DNA of 64,000 nucleotides, from contig DDEN01000041.1 of assembly GCA_002336115.1 (NCBI GenBank), positions 135,395 to 199,394 on the forward strand, read 5' to 3'. Shown here in pieces: positions 41,794 to 50,301 of this stretch (its first letter is position 1; every line of letters begins with the position of its first letter). Position numbers and translations under genes: made by a program. Below the pieces are notes generated by a model, which was not told the origin of the DNA, made no database searches, and was given only the letters and a program-made list of their open reading frames with translations. Origin of the DNA: Chitinophagaceae bacterium UBA1953. Its GTDB lineage: Bacteria; Bacteroidota; Bacteroidia; Chitinophagales; Chitinophagaceae.

Positions 41794-42613
41794 AGAAATG
41801 ATACTACCCGAAACAAAAGTGACCGAATTGCCCGCAGCATGCAGCCGTGAAGAAGAATATGAACTGGTGTATCAACGTCCTTCAACAATGGTTGATACAA
41901 CCATGCATTATTGCCCCGGTTGTGCACACAGCCTTGTACATAAGCTAATTATGGAAGTAGTGCAGGAAATGGATATACAGGAACAAACGATTGGCATTGC
42001 GCCTGTTGGCTGTTCTGTTTTTGCCTACGATTATATGGATATTGATATGCAGGAAGCTGCACATGGAAGAGCTGCTGCTGTTGCCACTGCTGTAAAACGT
42101 TTAATGCCGCAGCATTATGTGTTTACTTACCAGGGCGATGGTGACCTTGCAGCGATTGGTATTGCAGAAACTATTCATGCAGTAAACCGTGGTGAAAATA
42201 TTTTGATTGTGTTTATGAACAATGCAGTGTATGGAATGACGAGCGGACAAATGGCACCAACTACTTTAACCGGGATGAAAACAACCACAAGTCCTGATGG
42301 AAGACAAAATGAAATATATGGTGCACCAATGAAAATTGCTGAACTGATGGCGCAATTGCCCGGTGCCTATTTTGTAACAAGGCAGGCTGTGAATAATGCA
42401 GGTGCTGTAAGACATACAAAGAAAGCATTGCTGAATGCATTCAAATATCAACAGCAGCATAAAGGAACATGCTTCGTTGAAATACTGGCCAACTGTCCGT
42501 CGAACTGGAAAATGACACCTCTTGAAACATCGCATTTTATTGATGATGAAATGATGCATGCTTTCCCGTTAGGAGACATTAAAGTGCCAAAAGGCGATTT
42601 GAAAATTTTTTAA
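41783..42613 (+). CDS. vorA: 2-oxoacid:ferredoxin oxidoreductase TPP-binding beta subunit (VorA-like)
   Basis: 276 residues. The TPP-binding domain is seen in HYCPGCAHSLVHKLIMEVV, GIAPVGCSVFAYDYMDIDM, AHGRAAAVATAVKR and FTYQGDGDLAAIGIAETIHAVNRGENILIVFMNNAVYGMT, with the GDG...NN motif that binds magnesium and TPP diphosphate. The cysteine in CPGC fits the family. The C-terminus (FVEILANCPSNWKM) is also typical. It follows and overlaps vorB and is followed by vorC after 11 bp. Confidence 0.9.
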   Translation: MQTEEMILPETKVTELPAACSREEEYELVYQRPSTMVDTTMHYCPGCAHSLVHKLIMEVVQEMDIQEQTIGIAPVGCSVFAYDYMDIDMQEAAHGRAAAVATAVKRLMPQHYVFTYQGDGDLAAIGIAETIHAVNRGENILIVFMNNAVYGMTSGQMAPTTLTGMKTTTSPDGRQNEIYGAPMKIAELMAQLPGAYFVTRQAVNNAGAVRHTKKALLNAFKYQQQHKGTCFVEILANCPSNWKMTPLETSHFIDDEMMHAFPLGDIKVPKGDLKIF

Positions 42614-42624
42614 ACAAGTAAACA

Positions 42625-43179
42625 ATGCTTGAAGAAATTATTATTGCAGGTTTTGGCGGACAAGGTGTTCTTTCTATGGGAATGACACTTGCCTATGCTG
42701 GCATGGTGGAGGATAAAGAAATTTCATGGATGCCTTCTTATGGTCCTGAAATGCGTGGAGGTACAGCTAACTGTATTACAATTTTAAGTGACGAAAAAAT
42801 AAGTTCACCCATCATTGCTGCGTTTGATACAGCAATCATTCTCAACCAGCCTTCGATGGAAAAATTTGCAGGCAAAGTTAAACCGGGTGGTGTGTTGCTG
42901 TACGATTCTGCAACAATCATTCATGCAGTTGAACGTACAGATATTGAGATCGTCGGTATTCCTGCAACAACAGAAGCTATAGCAATGAAGAATCCACGCA
43001 TCATGAACATGATTATGCTGGGAGCTTATCTTCACCTGAAGCCAATTGTTGCATTGGATGACATTATGAAAGCACTGGAAAAAGTATTACCTGAAAAATA
43101 CCATCATCTGCTTCCGTTAAACAGGCAGGCAATGGAAAGAGGAGCTGCGTTAGTGCAGGAACATCATCAGCTTGTCTGA
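42625..43179 (+). CDS. vorC: 2-oxoacid:ferredoxin oxidoreductase gamma subunit (VorC-like)
   Basis: 184 residues with EIIIAGFGGQGVLSMGMTLAYAGM, the GFGGQGV motif that opens the gamma domain, then SWMPSYGPEMRGGTANCITILSD, the second family signature, and the C-terminal NPRIMNMIMLGAYL. It completes the delta-alpha-beta-gamma set, so the operon encodes a complete four-subunit enzyme. A bidirectional terminator follows at 43242-43292. Confidence 0.9.
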   Translation: MLEEIIIAGFGGQGVLSMGMTLAYAGMVEDKEISWMPSYGPEMRGGTANCITILSDEKISSPIIAAFDTAIILNQPSMEKFAGKVKPGGVLLYDSATIIHAVERTDIEIVGIPATTEAIAMKNPRIMNMIMLGAYLHLKPIVALDDIMKALEKVLPEKYHHLLPLNRQAMERGAALVQEHHQLV

Positions 43180-43241
43180 ACCGGGATCGTTGAGATGCTT
43201 GGGACGGATTGGATATAGAACCAAAATACATATATACATAA

Positions 43242-43292
43242 AAGCACAAAGTAAAAGAGTAATTGGTCTTTATACTTTGTGCTTATTTTTTT
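43242..43292. terminator. Bidirectional terminator between the vor and acyl-CoA carboxylase operons
   Basis: AAGCACAAAGTA and TACTTTGTGCTT form a perfect 12-bp stem, extended by AAAGA/TCTTT across a one-base bulge. On the plus strand it is followed by ATTTTTTTTCTC. It separates two convergent operons. Confidence 0.85.
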
Positions 43293-43306
43293 CTCTGTGC
43301 CTTTTC

Positions 43307-44848
43307 CTACAACGGAATATTTCCATGCTTCTTTCTTGGTTGCTTGGCTACTTTATTCTCCAGCATGGCAAAAGCCTTGATGAGTTTTTTTCTTGTTTCT
43401 TTTGGTTCAATCACTTCATCAATAAATCCACGTTCAGCAGCTGTGTATGGATTGGCAAACAACTCTGCGTATTCTTTTTCCTTTTCTGCAAGTTTGGCTG
43501 CGTGATCTTCTGCTTCTGAAATTTCTTTCTTGAAAATGATTTCGCTTGCACCTTTTGCGCCCATCACTGCAATTTCTGCTGAAGGCCATGCATAGTTCAT
43601 ATCGGCACCAATGTGTTTGGAATTCATTACATCATACGCACCGCCATAGGCTTTGCGTGTAATCACTGTTACTCTCGGCACAGTTGCTTCGCTTAATGCA
43701 TACAACAGTTTTGCTCCGTTTGTGATAATGCCATGCCATTCCTGGTCGGTACCGGGCAAAAAGCCGGGCACATCAACCAGCACCAGCAATGGAATATTAA
43801 AGCAATCGCAGAAACGTGTAAACCTTGCTCCTTTCTTTGAACTTTCAATATCCAATACACCGGCAAGACTCATCGGCTGATTGGCAACAATACCAATACT
43901 TCTTCCTGCAAGCCTTGCAAAACCAACCACGATGTTTTCTGCATAATACTTATGAATTTCAAAAAACGAGTTGTCATCACAGATACCATTGATTACATCC
44001 CGCATATCATAAGGCACCATTGCACTTTCAGGAATAATATTTCCCAATGCTTCTCTTGTTTCATCAACAAAAGTGTAAGGCAGTTTGGGTAATACATCTT
44101 CACAGTTCTGCGGCATATAGCTCAGCAGTTTTTTTACCTGCTGAATACAATCCACATCATTCACAGCAGTTAAATGAGTAACACCTGATTTTGTTGAATG
44201 AGTTGATGCTCCTCCCAGTTCTTCAGAAGTTACTTCTTCGTTGGTAACTGTTTTTACAACATTTGGCCCTGTTACAAACATATAGCTTGTGCCTTCAACC
44301 ATAATAGTAAAATCAGTCATTGCCGGCGAATACACTGCACCACCAGCACATGGCCCCATGATAGCAGAGATTTGTGGTATTACACCTGATGATTGAACAT
44401 TGCGGTAAAAAATATCCGCATAACCTCCCAATGAACGAACACCTTCCTGGATACGTGCACCACCAGAATCATTCAATCCAATCATCGGTGCGCCATTTTT
44501 CATTGCCATATCCATAATGCGGCATATTTTTTCAGCATGCGTTTCTGAAAGTGCTCCACCAAAAACGGTGAAGTCCTGTGCAAATACATACACCAACCTT
44601 CCATTCACAGTTCCATAACCGGTAACAACACCATCACCATAAAACTGCTGATCTTCCATTCCAAAATCTTTGGTGCGGTGTGTAACCAATGCTCCTATTT
44701 CTTCAAACGAACAGGGATCCATCAACAACTCAATCCGTTCTCTTGCTGTAAGCTTTCCTTTCTTATGCTGTGCTTCGATTCGCTTCTTACCACCACCCAG
44801 TTTTCCTGCTTCAATTTTTTGTTTTAATATTTCAAGCTTTGATTTCAT
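43307..44848 (-). CDS. Acyl-CoA carboxylase carboxyltransferase subunit (propionyl-CoA carboxylase beta-like)
   Basis: 513 residues. It has both carboxyltransferase halves: ARERIELLMDPCSFEEIG, GDGVVTGYGTVNGRLVYVFAQDFTVFGGALSE, GLNDSGGARIQEGV, then GARFTRFCDCFNIPLLVLVDVPGFLPGTDQE, RKAYGGAYDVM and AWPSAEIAVMGAKGA. These match the PccB/MmdA family that transfers carboxyl from biotin to propionyl-CoA or acetyl-CoA. It is the last gene of a three-gene operon with the biotin carboxylase and the biotin carrier, so the set is complete. Substrate preference (propionyl-CoA most likely) is inferred. Confidence 0.93.
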   Translation of the reverse strand: MKSKLEILKQKIEAGKLGGGKKRIEAQHKKGKLTARERIELLMDPCSFEEIGALVTHRTKDFGMEDQQFYGDGVVTGYGTVNGRLVYVFAQDFTVFGGALSETHAEKICRIMDMAMKNGAPMIGLNDSGGARIQEGVRSLGGYADIFYRNVQSSGVIPQISAIMGPCAGGAVYSPAMTDFTIMVEGTSYMFVTGPNVVKTVTNEEVTSEELGGASTHSTKSGVTHLTAVNDVDCIQQVKKLLSYMPQNCEDVLPKLPYTFVDETREALGNIIPESAMVPYDMRDVINGICDDNSFFEIHKYYAENIVVGFARLAGRSIGIVANQPMSLAGVLDIESSKKGARFTRFCDCFNIPLLVLVDVPGFLPGTDQEWHGIITNGAKLLYALSEATVPRVTVITRKAYGGAYDVMNSKHIGADMNYAWPSAEIAVMGAKGASEIIFKKEISEAEDHAAKLAEKEKEYAELFANPYTAAERGFIDEVIEPKETRKKLIKAFAMLENKVAKQPRKKHGNIPL

Positions 44849-44901
44849 AAAAATTTTTTAATTACACACAATCTTTAATTCTCAACCATCAATTTTACTT
44901 A

Positions 44902-46377
44902 TTAAGTTGCCAGCCTGCGTTTCCAGCTCGCAGATTTATTTTCAACAGGTTTCAGCATTTTTTGTTTTTCCATCCAGCATCGCAGTGCAACAAGTGCTGC
45001 TACTTCTGCATTGGCCCTTTCTTTTTCTTTTATTTTCTCAGGAGTGTAATAATTTTTGACAAAGTGTGTATCAAACTTCCCGGAGAAAAAAGCATCATGC
45101 TCAAAAACAAATGTGCCAAACGGAAGTGTGGTGGTTACTCCTTCTATTTTATAATCCTTTATTGCCTGCAGCATTTTCTGAATGGCTTCTGTTCTTGTTT
45201 TACCATGAACAACTAATTTTGAAATCATAGGATCATAGTAAATAGGGATCGTCATTCCTTCTTCATAACCATCATCCACTCGCACTCCTTCGCCCGTTGG
45301 TCGTTCATAACGAATCAATGTTCCAATGGATGGCATGAAATTATGAAAGGGGTCTTCAGCATATACACGTAATTCAATAGCATGACCATTCAAAACAAGA
45401 TCTTCCTGCTTTAACAAAAGTTCTTCACCTCTTGCAATTTCAATCTGTATTTCCACAAGATCAAGACCAGTAATCATTTCTGAAACCGGATGCTCCACCT
45501 GTAACCTTGTATTCATTTCAAGAAAATAAAAATTGAGTTTATCATCCATTAAAAACTCAACTGTTCCCAAACTGCAGTAGTTACAAGACTTTGCAACAAG
45601 CACAGCAGCTTCTCCAATTTTTTCACGAAGCTCAGGTGTAATAATAGCTGATGGTGTTTCTTCCACTACTTTCTGATGACGGCGCTGAATACTGCACTCC
45701 CGTTCAAAACCATGAATTACATTACCAAACTTATCAGCAATAACCTGCACTTCAATATGCCTTGGCGAAGTCACATATTTTTCAATAAACACTGAGCCAT
45801 CGCCAAATGAAGAAGTTGCTTCACTGATAGCCCGTTCCATCTGCTCCTGCATGTCTTCTGCTTTTTCAACAATACGCATGCCCTTACCACCACCACCTGC
45901 CGATGCTTTAATTAAAACGGGATAACCAATTTCATCTGCAATTTTTTTTGCCAGCTCAACATCTGTAATTGCATGATCGACACCCGGAACCATAGGAATA
46001 TTATACTTCTTCACACTTTCCTTTGCAGCAAGTTTTGATCCCATGATACGCATTGCATGAGGGCTGGGGCCAATAAATGTAATACCTGCATCTTCCACTT
46101 TTTGTGCGAAATCGGCATTTTCGCTGAGAAATCCATAGCCAGGATGAATGGCATCCACATTGAGCTCTTTACAGGCGGCAAGAATTTTATCGGCATTAAG
46201 ATAAGATTGATTGGATGGTGCCGGGCCGAGAAACACTGCTTCATCTGCAAACAACACATGCGGCGCATAGCGATCTGCTTCTGAATAAACAGCAACAGAC
46301 TGCAAACCCATTTTGCGGATGGTACGCATAATCCGCATTGCAATTTCACCACGGTTGGCGACTAATATTTTTTTCAT
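44902..46377 (-). CDS. accC: Biotin carboxylase subunit of acyl-CoA carboxylase
   Basis: 491 residues. ATP-grasp biotin carboxylase: MKKILVANRGEIAMRIMRT at the start, HPGYGFLSENADFAQ, the ATP lid LIKASAGGGGKGMRIV, EKYVTSPRHIEVQV, FERECSIQRRHQKVVEETPS, FLEMNTRLQVEHPVSEMITGLD, and the C-terminal LRVYAEDPFHNFMPSIG. All lysine, glutamate and arginine catalytic residues are visible. It carboxylates biotin on the carrier using bicarbonate and ATP. It may serve either this carboxylase or fatty-acid synthesis; linkage to the propionyl-type transferase favours the former. It lies 90 bp downstream of the carrier gene. Confidence 0.94.
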   Translation of the reverse strand: MKKILVANRGEIAMRIMRTIRKMGLQSVAVYSEADRYAPHVLFADEAVFLGPAPSNQSYLNADKILAACKELNVDAIHPGYGFLSENADFAQKVEDAGITFIGPSPHAMRIMGSKLAAKESVKKYNIPMVPGVDHAITDVELAKKIADEIGYPVLIKASAGGGGKGMRIVEKAEDMQEQMERAISEATSSFGDGSVFIEKYVTSPRHIEVQVIADKFGNVIHGFERECSIQRRHQKVVEETPSAIITPELREKIGEAAVLVAKSCNYCSLGTVEFLMDDKLNFYFLEMNTRLQVEHPVSEMITGLDLVEIQIEIARGEELLLKQEDLVLNGHAIELRVYAEDPFHNFMPSIGTLIRYERPTGEGVRVDDGYEEGMTIPIYYDPMISKLVVHGKTRTEAIQKMLQAIKDYKIEGVTTTLPFGTFVFEHDAFFSGKFDTHFVKNYYTPEKIKEKERANAEVAALVALRCWMEKQKMLKPVENKSASWKRRLAT

Positions 46378-46467
46378 TGAAGAATGGTTAACGTTTTTAG
46401 TTTATTGTTTGTGGCTGATTTGATCTTTGCCTCTCCCCACAACTCAGGTTTTCTGTGTTGAATATTT

Positions 46468-46959
46468 TCATTCCAGTTCCACAAGTATTTGTCCTTTCTC
46501 CACGGGTTGTCCTTTTTTTACCAGAATTTTTTTAATAATGGCTGTGCAATGCGTGGTAATGGAATTTTCCATCTTCATCGCTTCAAGAATTAAAACACGT
46601 TCACCTTCATGTACTTCCTGCCCAACTTGTACAGCAATATCCAGTACAAGCCCTGGCATGGGCGCTTTAATTTCTTTTTCATGTTTAGCTGAAACATTGT
46701 TGAAACCCATTGTATCAAGCATCTGATCGAGTTCGTCTTTTATTTCAACCATATAAGGTTCACCATCAACTTCAATTTTGCTTTTTTTAGCTGTAAAATC
46801 ACACTCAAGCAGCTTTGTATTCACTGAACGATAATTTCTTATAAGATTATACTCGCCGGGAGCTGTTTGAATAATATTGGCTTCAATACTTTCTTTTTCC
46901 GTGAATAAAAAAACAAACTCATTCACTTTTACCTGGAAGGTTTTTATACGGTCAGTCAT
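46468..46959 (-). CDS. Biotin carboxyl carrier subunit of acyl-CoA carboxylase
   Basis: 163 residues. The last ~75 residues are a biotinyl domain with APMPGLVLDIAVQVGQEVHEG and the biotin-attachment site EAMKMEN (Lys129). The N-terminal 85 residues, which include VEIKDELDQMLDTMGF, resemble the linker and docking region of the short separate carriers of propionyl- and acetyl-CoA carboxylases. First gene of the operon, so it is made ahead of the biotin carboxylase and the transferase. Confidence 0.92.
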   Translation of the reverse strand: MTDRIKTFQVKVNEFVFLFTEKESIEANIIQTAPGEYNLIRNYRSVNTKLLECDFTAKKSKIEVDGEPYMVEIKDELDQMLDTMGFNNVSAKHEKEIKAPMPGLVLDIAVQVGQEVHEGERVLILEAMKMENSITTHCTAIIKKILVKKGQPVEKGQILVELE

Positions 46960-47113
46960 AATAATAAATATGATTTATTAAGAGAGAGTTGGCAACATCG
47001 CTTTCCATTTAAAAACAGGCTCAAAAAACTGCCTGCTTGTTATTGTAAGTTGATTTCTTTTATCTGGATAAACTATGACATTACTCATCATTTTTCAGAA
47101 TTCAGATCAATTT

Positions 47114-47152
47114 ACAAAAAAATACCCCGCAGGCAAATTGCAACGGGGTATT
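47114..47152 (-). terminator. Intrinsic terminator of the DPP IV gene
   Basis: AATACCCCG and CGGGGTATT form a perfect 9-bp stem with a 14-nt loop, followed on the minus strand by TTTTTGTAAATTG. It lies about 18 bp after the stop codon. Confidence 0.85.
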
Positions 47153-47169
47153 CGTGAAATCGAACTTCA

Positions 47170-49341
47170 TTATTTTGCTCCCGGAGGGCATTTTTCTTTC
47201 AGGAACGAAGTATATAATTTCATTAAATGTGCAAACGTTCCCTGCCCTTCACTAATACTGTGCGTACGGTTGGGGTAAGGCATAAACTGGAACAGTTTGC
47301 CATACTTAATCAGCTCATTCACCAGCGCTTCAGCATTACTGTAATGTACATTATCATCGCCAGTGCCATGTATATACAATAAATTTCCTTTTAGATTCTT
47401 TGCATAGGTTATTGGCGAACCTTTAATAAAATCATCTTTATTTTCCTGTGGCAAACCCATGTAACGTTCCTGGTAAATATTATCGTAATACAGTTGATTT
47501 GTTACGGCTGCAACAGCAATACCTGTCTGGAAAATATCCGGGTACTGAAACAGCAAATGCAAAGTTGAAGAAGCACCACCGCTCCATCCCCATACAGCAA
47601 CTCTCGACTGATCGAGATATTTACGTTGCTCCAGTAATTTTTTCATTCCCATTGCCTGGTCACGGATATTCATGCGGCCAACCTGTTTGTATATTGCTTT
47701 TCTCCATTCGGCACCTTTTAATGTTGGTGTACCACGACTGTTTAATGAAACATAGAAATATCCATCATTATTCATGCTGCCATACATAAAATTATTGCCA
47801 GCATAAAAATTATCTTCAACAGTTGTTGCTGCCGGTTCACTATACACATACAATACAACAGGATATTTCTTTGTACTGTCGAAATTCTTTGGCTTGCTCA
47901 TCCAGCCATCCATTGTTATACCATCTTCGGTAGTTACAGTAAAGAACTCAAGATTATCCCGTTTTACAGGTTTCATCTTTGTAAGTAAATCATCACCCGC
48001 AATGGCTTTGTGCGTTGGCAAAGTGATCATTTCGGATGAAGGCATTACTGTGTGACTTGTAAAACTGTGCATCCCGAATTTTGCATTGGGCGAAAGTTCG
48101 TATGTATTTGTTCCATTATAACCTTCAGGCGTTACACGAACGGCTTTGCTTTTGCCATCCATTTTTACTTTGTACAAATAACGTTGAATGGGGTTATCGG
48201 GCGAAGCAATAAAGTATAATTCATTGGAGGCTTCATCAACCGCACTGATGGTTTCAATATCGTAGTTACCAATGGTGAGTAATGTTTCCTTACCATCCCT
48301 TGTTACTTTGTAAATATGCCTCCAGCCATCTTTTTCGCTCACCCACAAAAAAGCTGAATTATTGTTGATAAAATCCCAACCCCTGGGATCATCATCATTC
48401 CACCTGCTTTTAATATCAATCCATGCTTTATCTGTTTCGCTGTAAAACTGTTTTGCTTCGCCGGTAATTGTATTGCAGAAATATAACTTGCTTTCGTTTT
48501 GTTTACGGTTGAGTTGCTGTACCACAATTTCATTTGCTGCACCCCATTCCATACGTGGCAGGTAATTATTTGCAGGATCGCCGGGGATATTCATCCAAAC
48601 AGTTTTGCCGGTTTCAACATTCACCACTCCTATTTTTACAGGCGAAGGTTGTTCTCCAACCTTTGGATATTCTACCGGAATAATTCTTGAGTAAACAGAA
48701 TCAGTTGTGTTGATCATGTAATAATCACGAATCTGGTTTGCATCCACCTGCCAGTAAGCAAGGCTTTTACTATCGGCACTCCAGCGAAAACCATCACGGG
48801 CACCAAACTCTTCTTCATACACCCAATCAAACGTTCCGTTGATGAGTTTTTTTGTATTGTTGGTTGATGTTACTGCCGTAGTATTACCTGTTGCAATTTC
48901 TTCCACATAAATATTGTTTTGCGAAACATAAGCGACTTTCTTTCCATCGGGCGAAAGTTTTGCGTACAATAAGGACTGAGACGGGCGGCTCTTTCCAACC
49001 TGTACCAGTTTATTTGCGGTTGCATCATACAACCAATAATCGCCTCTTGTATTGTAACGCCATACACGGGCAGCGTTGGTAAAGATCAATACCTGCTGTT
49101 CATTTTCACTCACTGCAAAATCAGCAACAGTAATTATTTTGCCTTCACTGTTTTTTAATGAGGCTGCAGAAGCTATTACTTTCTGCGCACCTGTTTTAAG
49201 ATTTGTTTTTACAATGGAGCCATTGTCATTTTCATACATCGAGATGCCATCATTGGCCCATTTAATTTTGTCTGCTTTAAACTGAGCAAAAGAAAAAAAA
49301 GAGAAAAGAATAAAACAAATGGCCAAAAAGAAAGATTTCAT
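47170..49341 (-). CDS. S9 family dipeptidyl peptidase IV-like prolyl peptidase
   Basis: 723 residues from the ATG at 49341 with a signal peptide (MKSFFLAICFILFSFFSFAQ). An N-terminal beta-propeller (about 25-470, with SWLYD-like repeats, the EEEFGARDGFRWSADSK segment and YYMINTTDSVY) precedes an alpha/beta hydrolase domain. The catalytic triad is visible: Ser587 in VWGWSGGASSTLHLL, Asp in YIHGTGDDNVHYSNAEAL and His in PNRTHSI. The EE pair in the propeller that holds the substrate amino terminus is present (VYEEEFG). It removes Xaa-Pro dipeptides from peptides in the periplasm or outside the cell. Confidence 0.93.
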   Translation of the reverse strand: MKSFFLAICFILFSFFSFAQFKADKIKWANDGISMYENDNGSIVKTNLKTGAQKVIASAASLKNSEGKIITVADFAVSENEQQVLIFTNAARVWRYNTRGDYWLYDATANKLVQVGKSRPSQSLLYAKLSPDGKKVAYVSQNNIYVEEIATGNTTAVTSTNNTKKLINGTFDWVYEEEFGARDGFRWSADSKSLAYWQVDANQIRDYYMINTTDSVYSRIIPVEYPKVGEQPSPVKIGVVNVETGKTVWMNIPGDPANNYLPRMEWGAANEIVVQQLNRKQNESKLYFCNTITGEAKQFYSETDKAWIDIKSRWNDDDPRGWDFINNNSAFLWVSEKDGWRHIYKVTRDGKETLLTIGNYDIETISAVDEASNELYFIASPDNPIQRYLYKVKMDGKSKAVRVTPEGYNGTNTYELSPNAKFGMHSFTSHTVMPSSEMITLPTHKAIAGDDLLTKMKPVKRDNLEFFTVTTEDGITMDGWMSKPKNFDSTKKYPVVLYVYSEPAATTVEDNFYAGNNFMYGSMNNDGYFYVSLNSRGTPTLKGAEWRKAIYKQVGRMNIRDQAMGMKKLLEQRKYLDQSRVAVWGWSGGASSTLHLLFQYPDIFQTGIAVAAVTNQLYYDNIYQERYMGLPQENKDDFIKGSPITYAKNLKGNLLYIHGTGDDNVHYSNAEALVNELIKYGKLFQFMPYPNRTHSISEGQGTFAHLMKLYTSFLKEKCPPGAK

Positions 49342-49405
49342 AATCATGAATTAAGTTCCCGAAAATAACCAAAAGAAAGATGTGATGAATTTGTAATTTT
49401 ATATA

Positions 49406-49675
49406 GTGAAAGAGCTATCATTAAATAAAACTTTGTTTTGGGATATTGATGTTGACAAAATAAACCCTGATCAACATAAAGATTTTATCATCCAACGTGT
49501 ATTTGTAAGAGGTGGAATGATTGACATAAAACGTCTGTTTAGTTATTATTCAAAAAACGAAATTGTTACCTCATTAAAAAAAAGCCGTGAATTAGACAAG
49601 GTAACACATAATTTCTGCATCAATTATTTTCATATTCCTAAAGAAGAAATGAATGCTCCATCTGAATTCTATTAA
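49406..49675 (+). CDS. DUF6922-like protein, antitoxin of a decayed AbiE-like system
   Basis: 89 residues from a GTG start at 49406. The pattern TLFWDIDVDKINPDQHKDFIIQRVFVRGGMIDIKRLF is that of short proteins found next to AbiEii-type nucleotidyltransferase toxins in Bacteroidota (DUF6922 family). The second half has a helix-rich region, ELDKVTHNFCINYFHIP. It overlaps the next gene by 23 bp. The toxin partner is truncated, so this protein may now be a solitary remnant. The antitoxin role is inferred from the neighbourhood. Confidence 0.65.
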   Translation: MKELSLNKTLFWDIDVDKINPDQHKDFIIQRVFVRGGMIDIKRLFSYYSKNEIVTSLKKSRELDKVTHNFCINYFHIPKEEMNAPSEFY

Positions 49676-49913
49676 TGAAATAACATACTATCTCCTTCAA
49701 TCACTTTTTTCCAAAGATTACCTGAAAGATTTTGCATTGGCAGGAGGCACATCACTTGCTTTACAATTGGGTCACAGAAAAAGCATTGATATTGATTTGT
49801 TTTCATTTGATGATGCTGAACAAAATGCCGCTCCGGATTTACTTCTTCCATTTCCTGAGTGGAGAAAAATAAAAACTTTCATTACAAAAACAGTAAACGA
49901 TTACAAAATTTAA
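49653..49913 (+). pseudogene. Internally deleted AbiEii-type nucleotidyltransferase toxin remnant
   Basis: An 86-residue frame. It begins like a full-length AbiEii/AbiGii toxin: FALAGGTSLALQLGHRKSIDIDLFS holds the GGTxLALxxGHRxSxDIDLF motif of this nucleotidyltransferase family. Directly after it the frame jumps to FDDAEQNAAPDLLLPFPEWRKIKTFITKTVNDYKI, which looks like the family's C-terminal tail. Members are normally about 200-280 residues, so roughly 120-190 residues are missing in frame from the middle. The metal-binding motif survives, but the fold cannot be complete. Either a relic or a minimal protein that has lost toxicity. Confidence 0.7.
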
Positions 49914-49914
49914 C

Positions 49915-50301
49915 ATGCCCGAAAAAGAAAAACTACGCATTGATAAATATCTCTGGGCAATCCGGTTGTTTAAAACCCGTAGCCAGGCAGCAGCAGCATG
50001 CGAAAGCGGTAAAGTAAAATACAATGGCGATTCATGCAAGGCTTCGAAGCTGGTGAGCTTAGGTGATGAATACGAAGTAAAAACAGAAGCCAAAAGATGG
50101 CGGATAAAAGTGAGCGGCCTTCTGCACAACCGTGTACAATACAATGAAGCTGTTAAATATTACATTGACGTTACTCCTGCTGAAGAGCTGGAACGCATTC
50201 AGTTCATCGCATCATCCTTTCATACAGGTAAGCGTTTGAGCAAGGTTGGCCGCCCCACAAAAAAAGAACGGAGAGACCTGGACGATTTTATGGAAGATTA
50301 A
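49915..50301 (+). CDS. S4-domain RNA-binding protein, Hsp15/HslR-like
   Basis: 128 residues. An S4 domain opens the protein: LRIDKYLWAIRLFKTRSQAAAACESGKVKYNGDSCKASKLVSLGD, followed by a strand-rich segment and a basic C-terminal tail (VGRPTKKERRDLDDF). E. coli Hsp15 binds free 50S subunits carrying nascent chains and helps recycle them. The basic tail with GRPTKKERR is family-typical. The gene starts 1 bp after the remnant toxin frame. Its TAA shares bases with the convergent stop of the next gene (50298-50301). Confidence 0.9.
   Translation: MPEKEKLRIDKYLWAIRLFKTRSQAAAACESGKVKYNGDSCKASKLVSLGDEYEVKTEAKRWRIKVSGLLHNRVQYNEAVKYYIDVTPAEELERIQFIASSFHTGKRLSKVGRPTKKERRDLDDFMED

Noticed and set aside
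49653..49913. Frameshift as the cause of the short AbiEii-like frame
   Set aside because: No remaining toxin sequence was found in the other frames downstream; the Hsp15-like gene follows at once. An internal deletion fits better than a frameshift.
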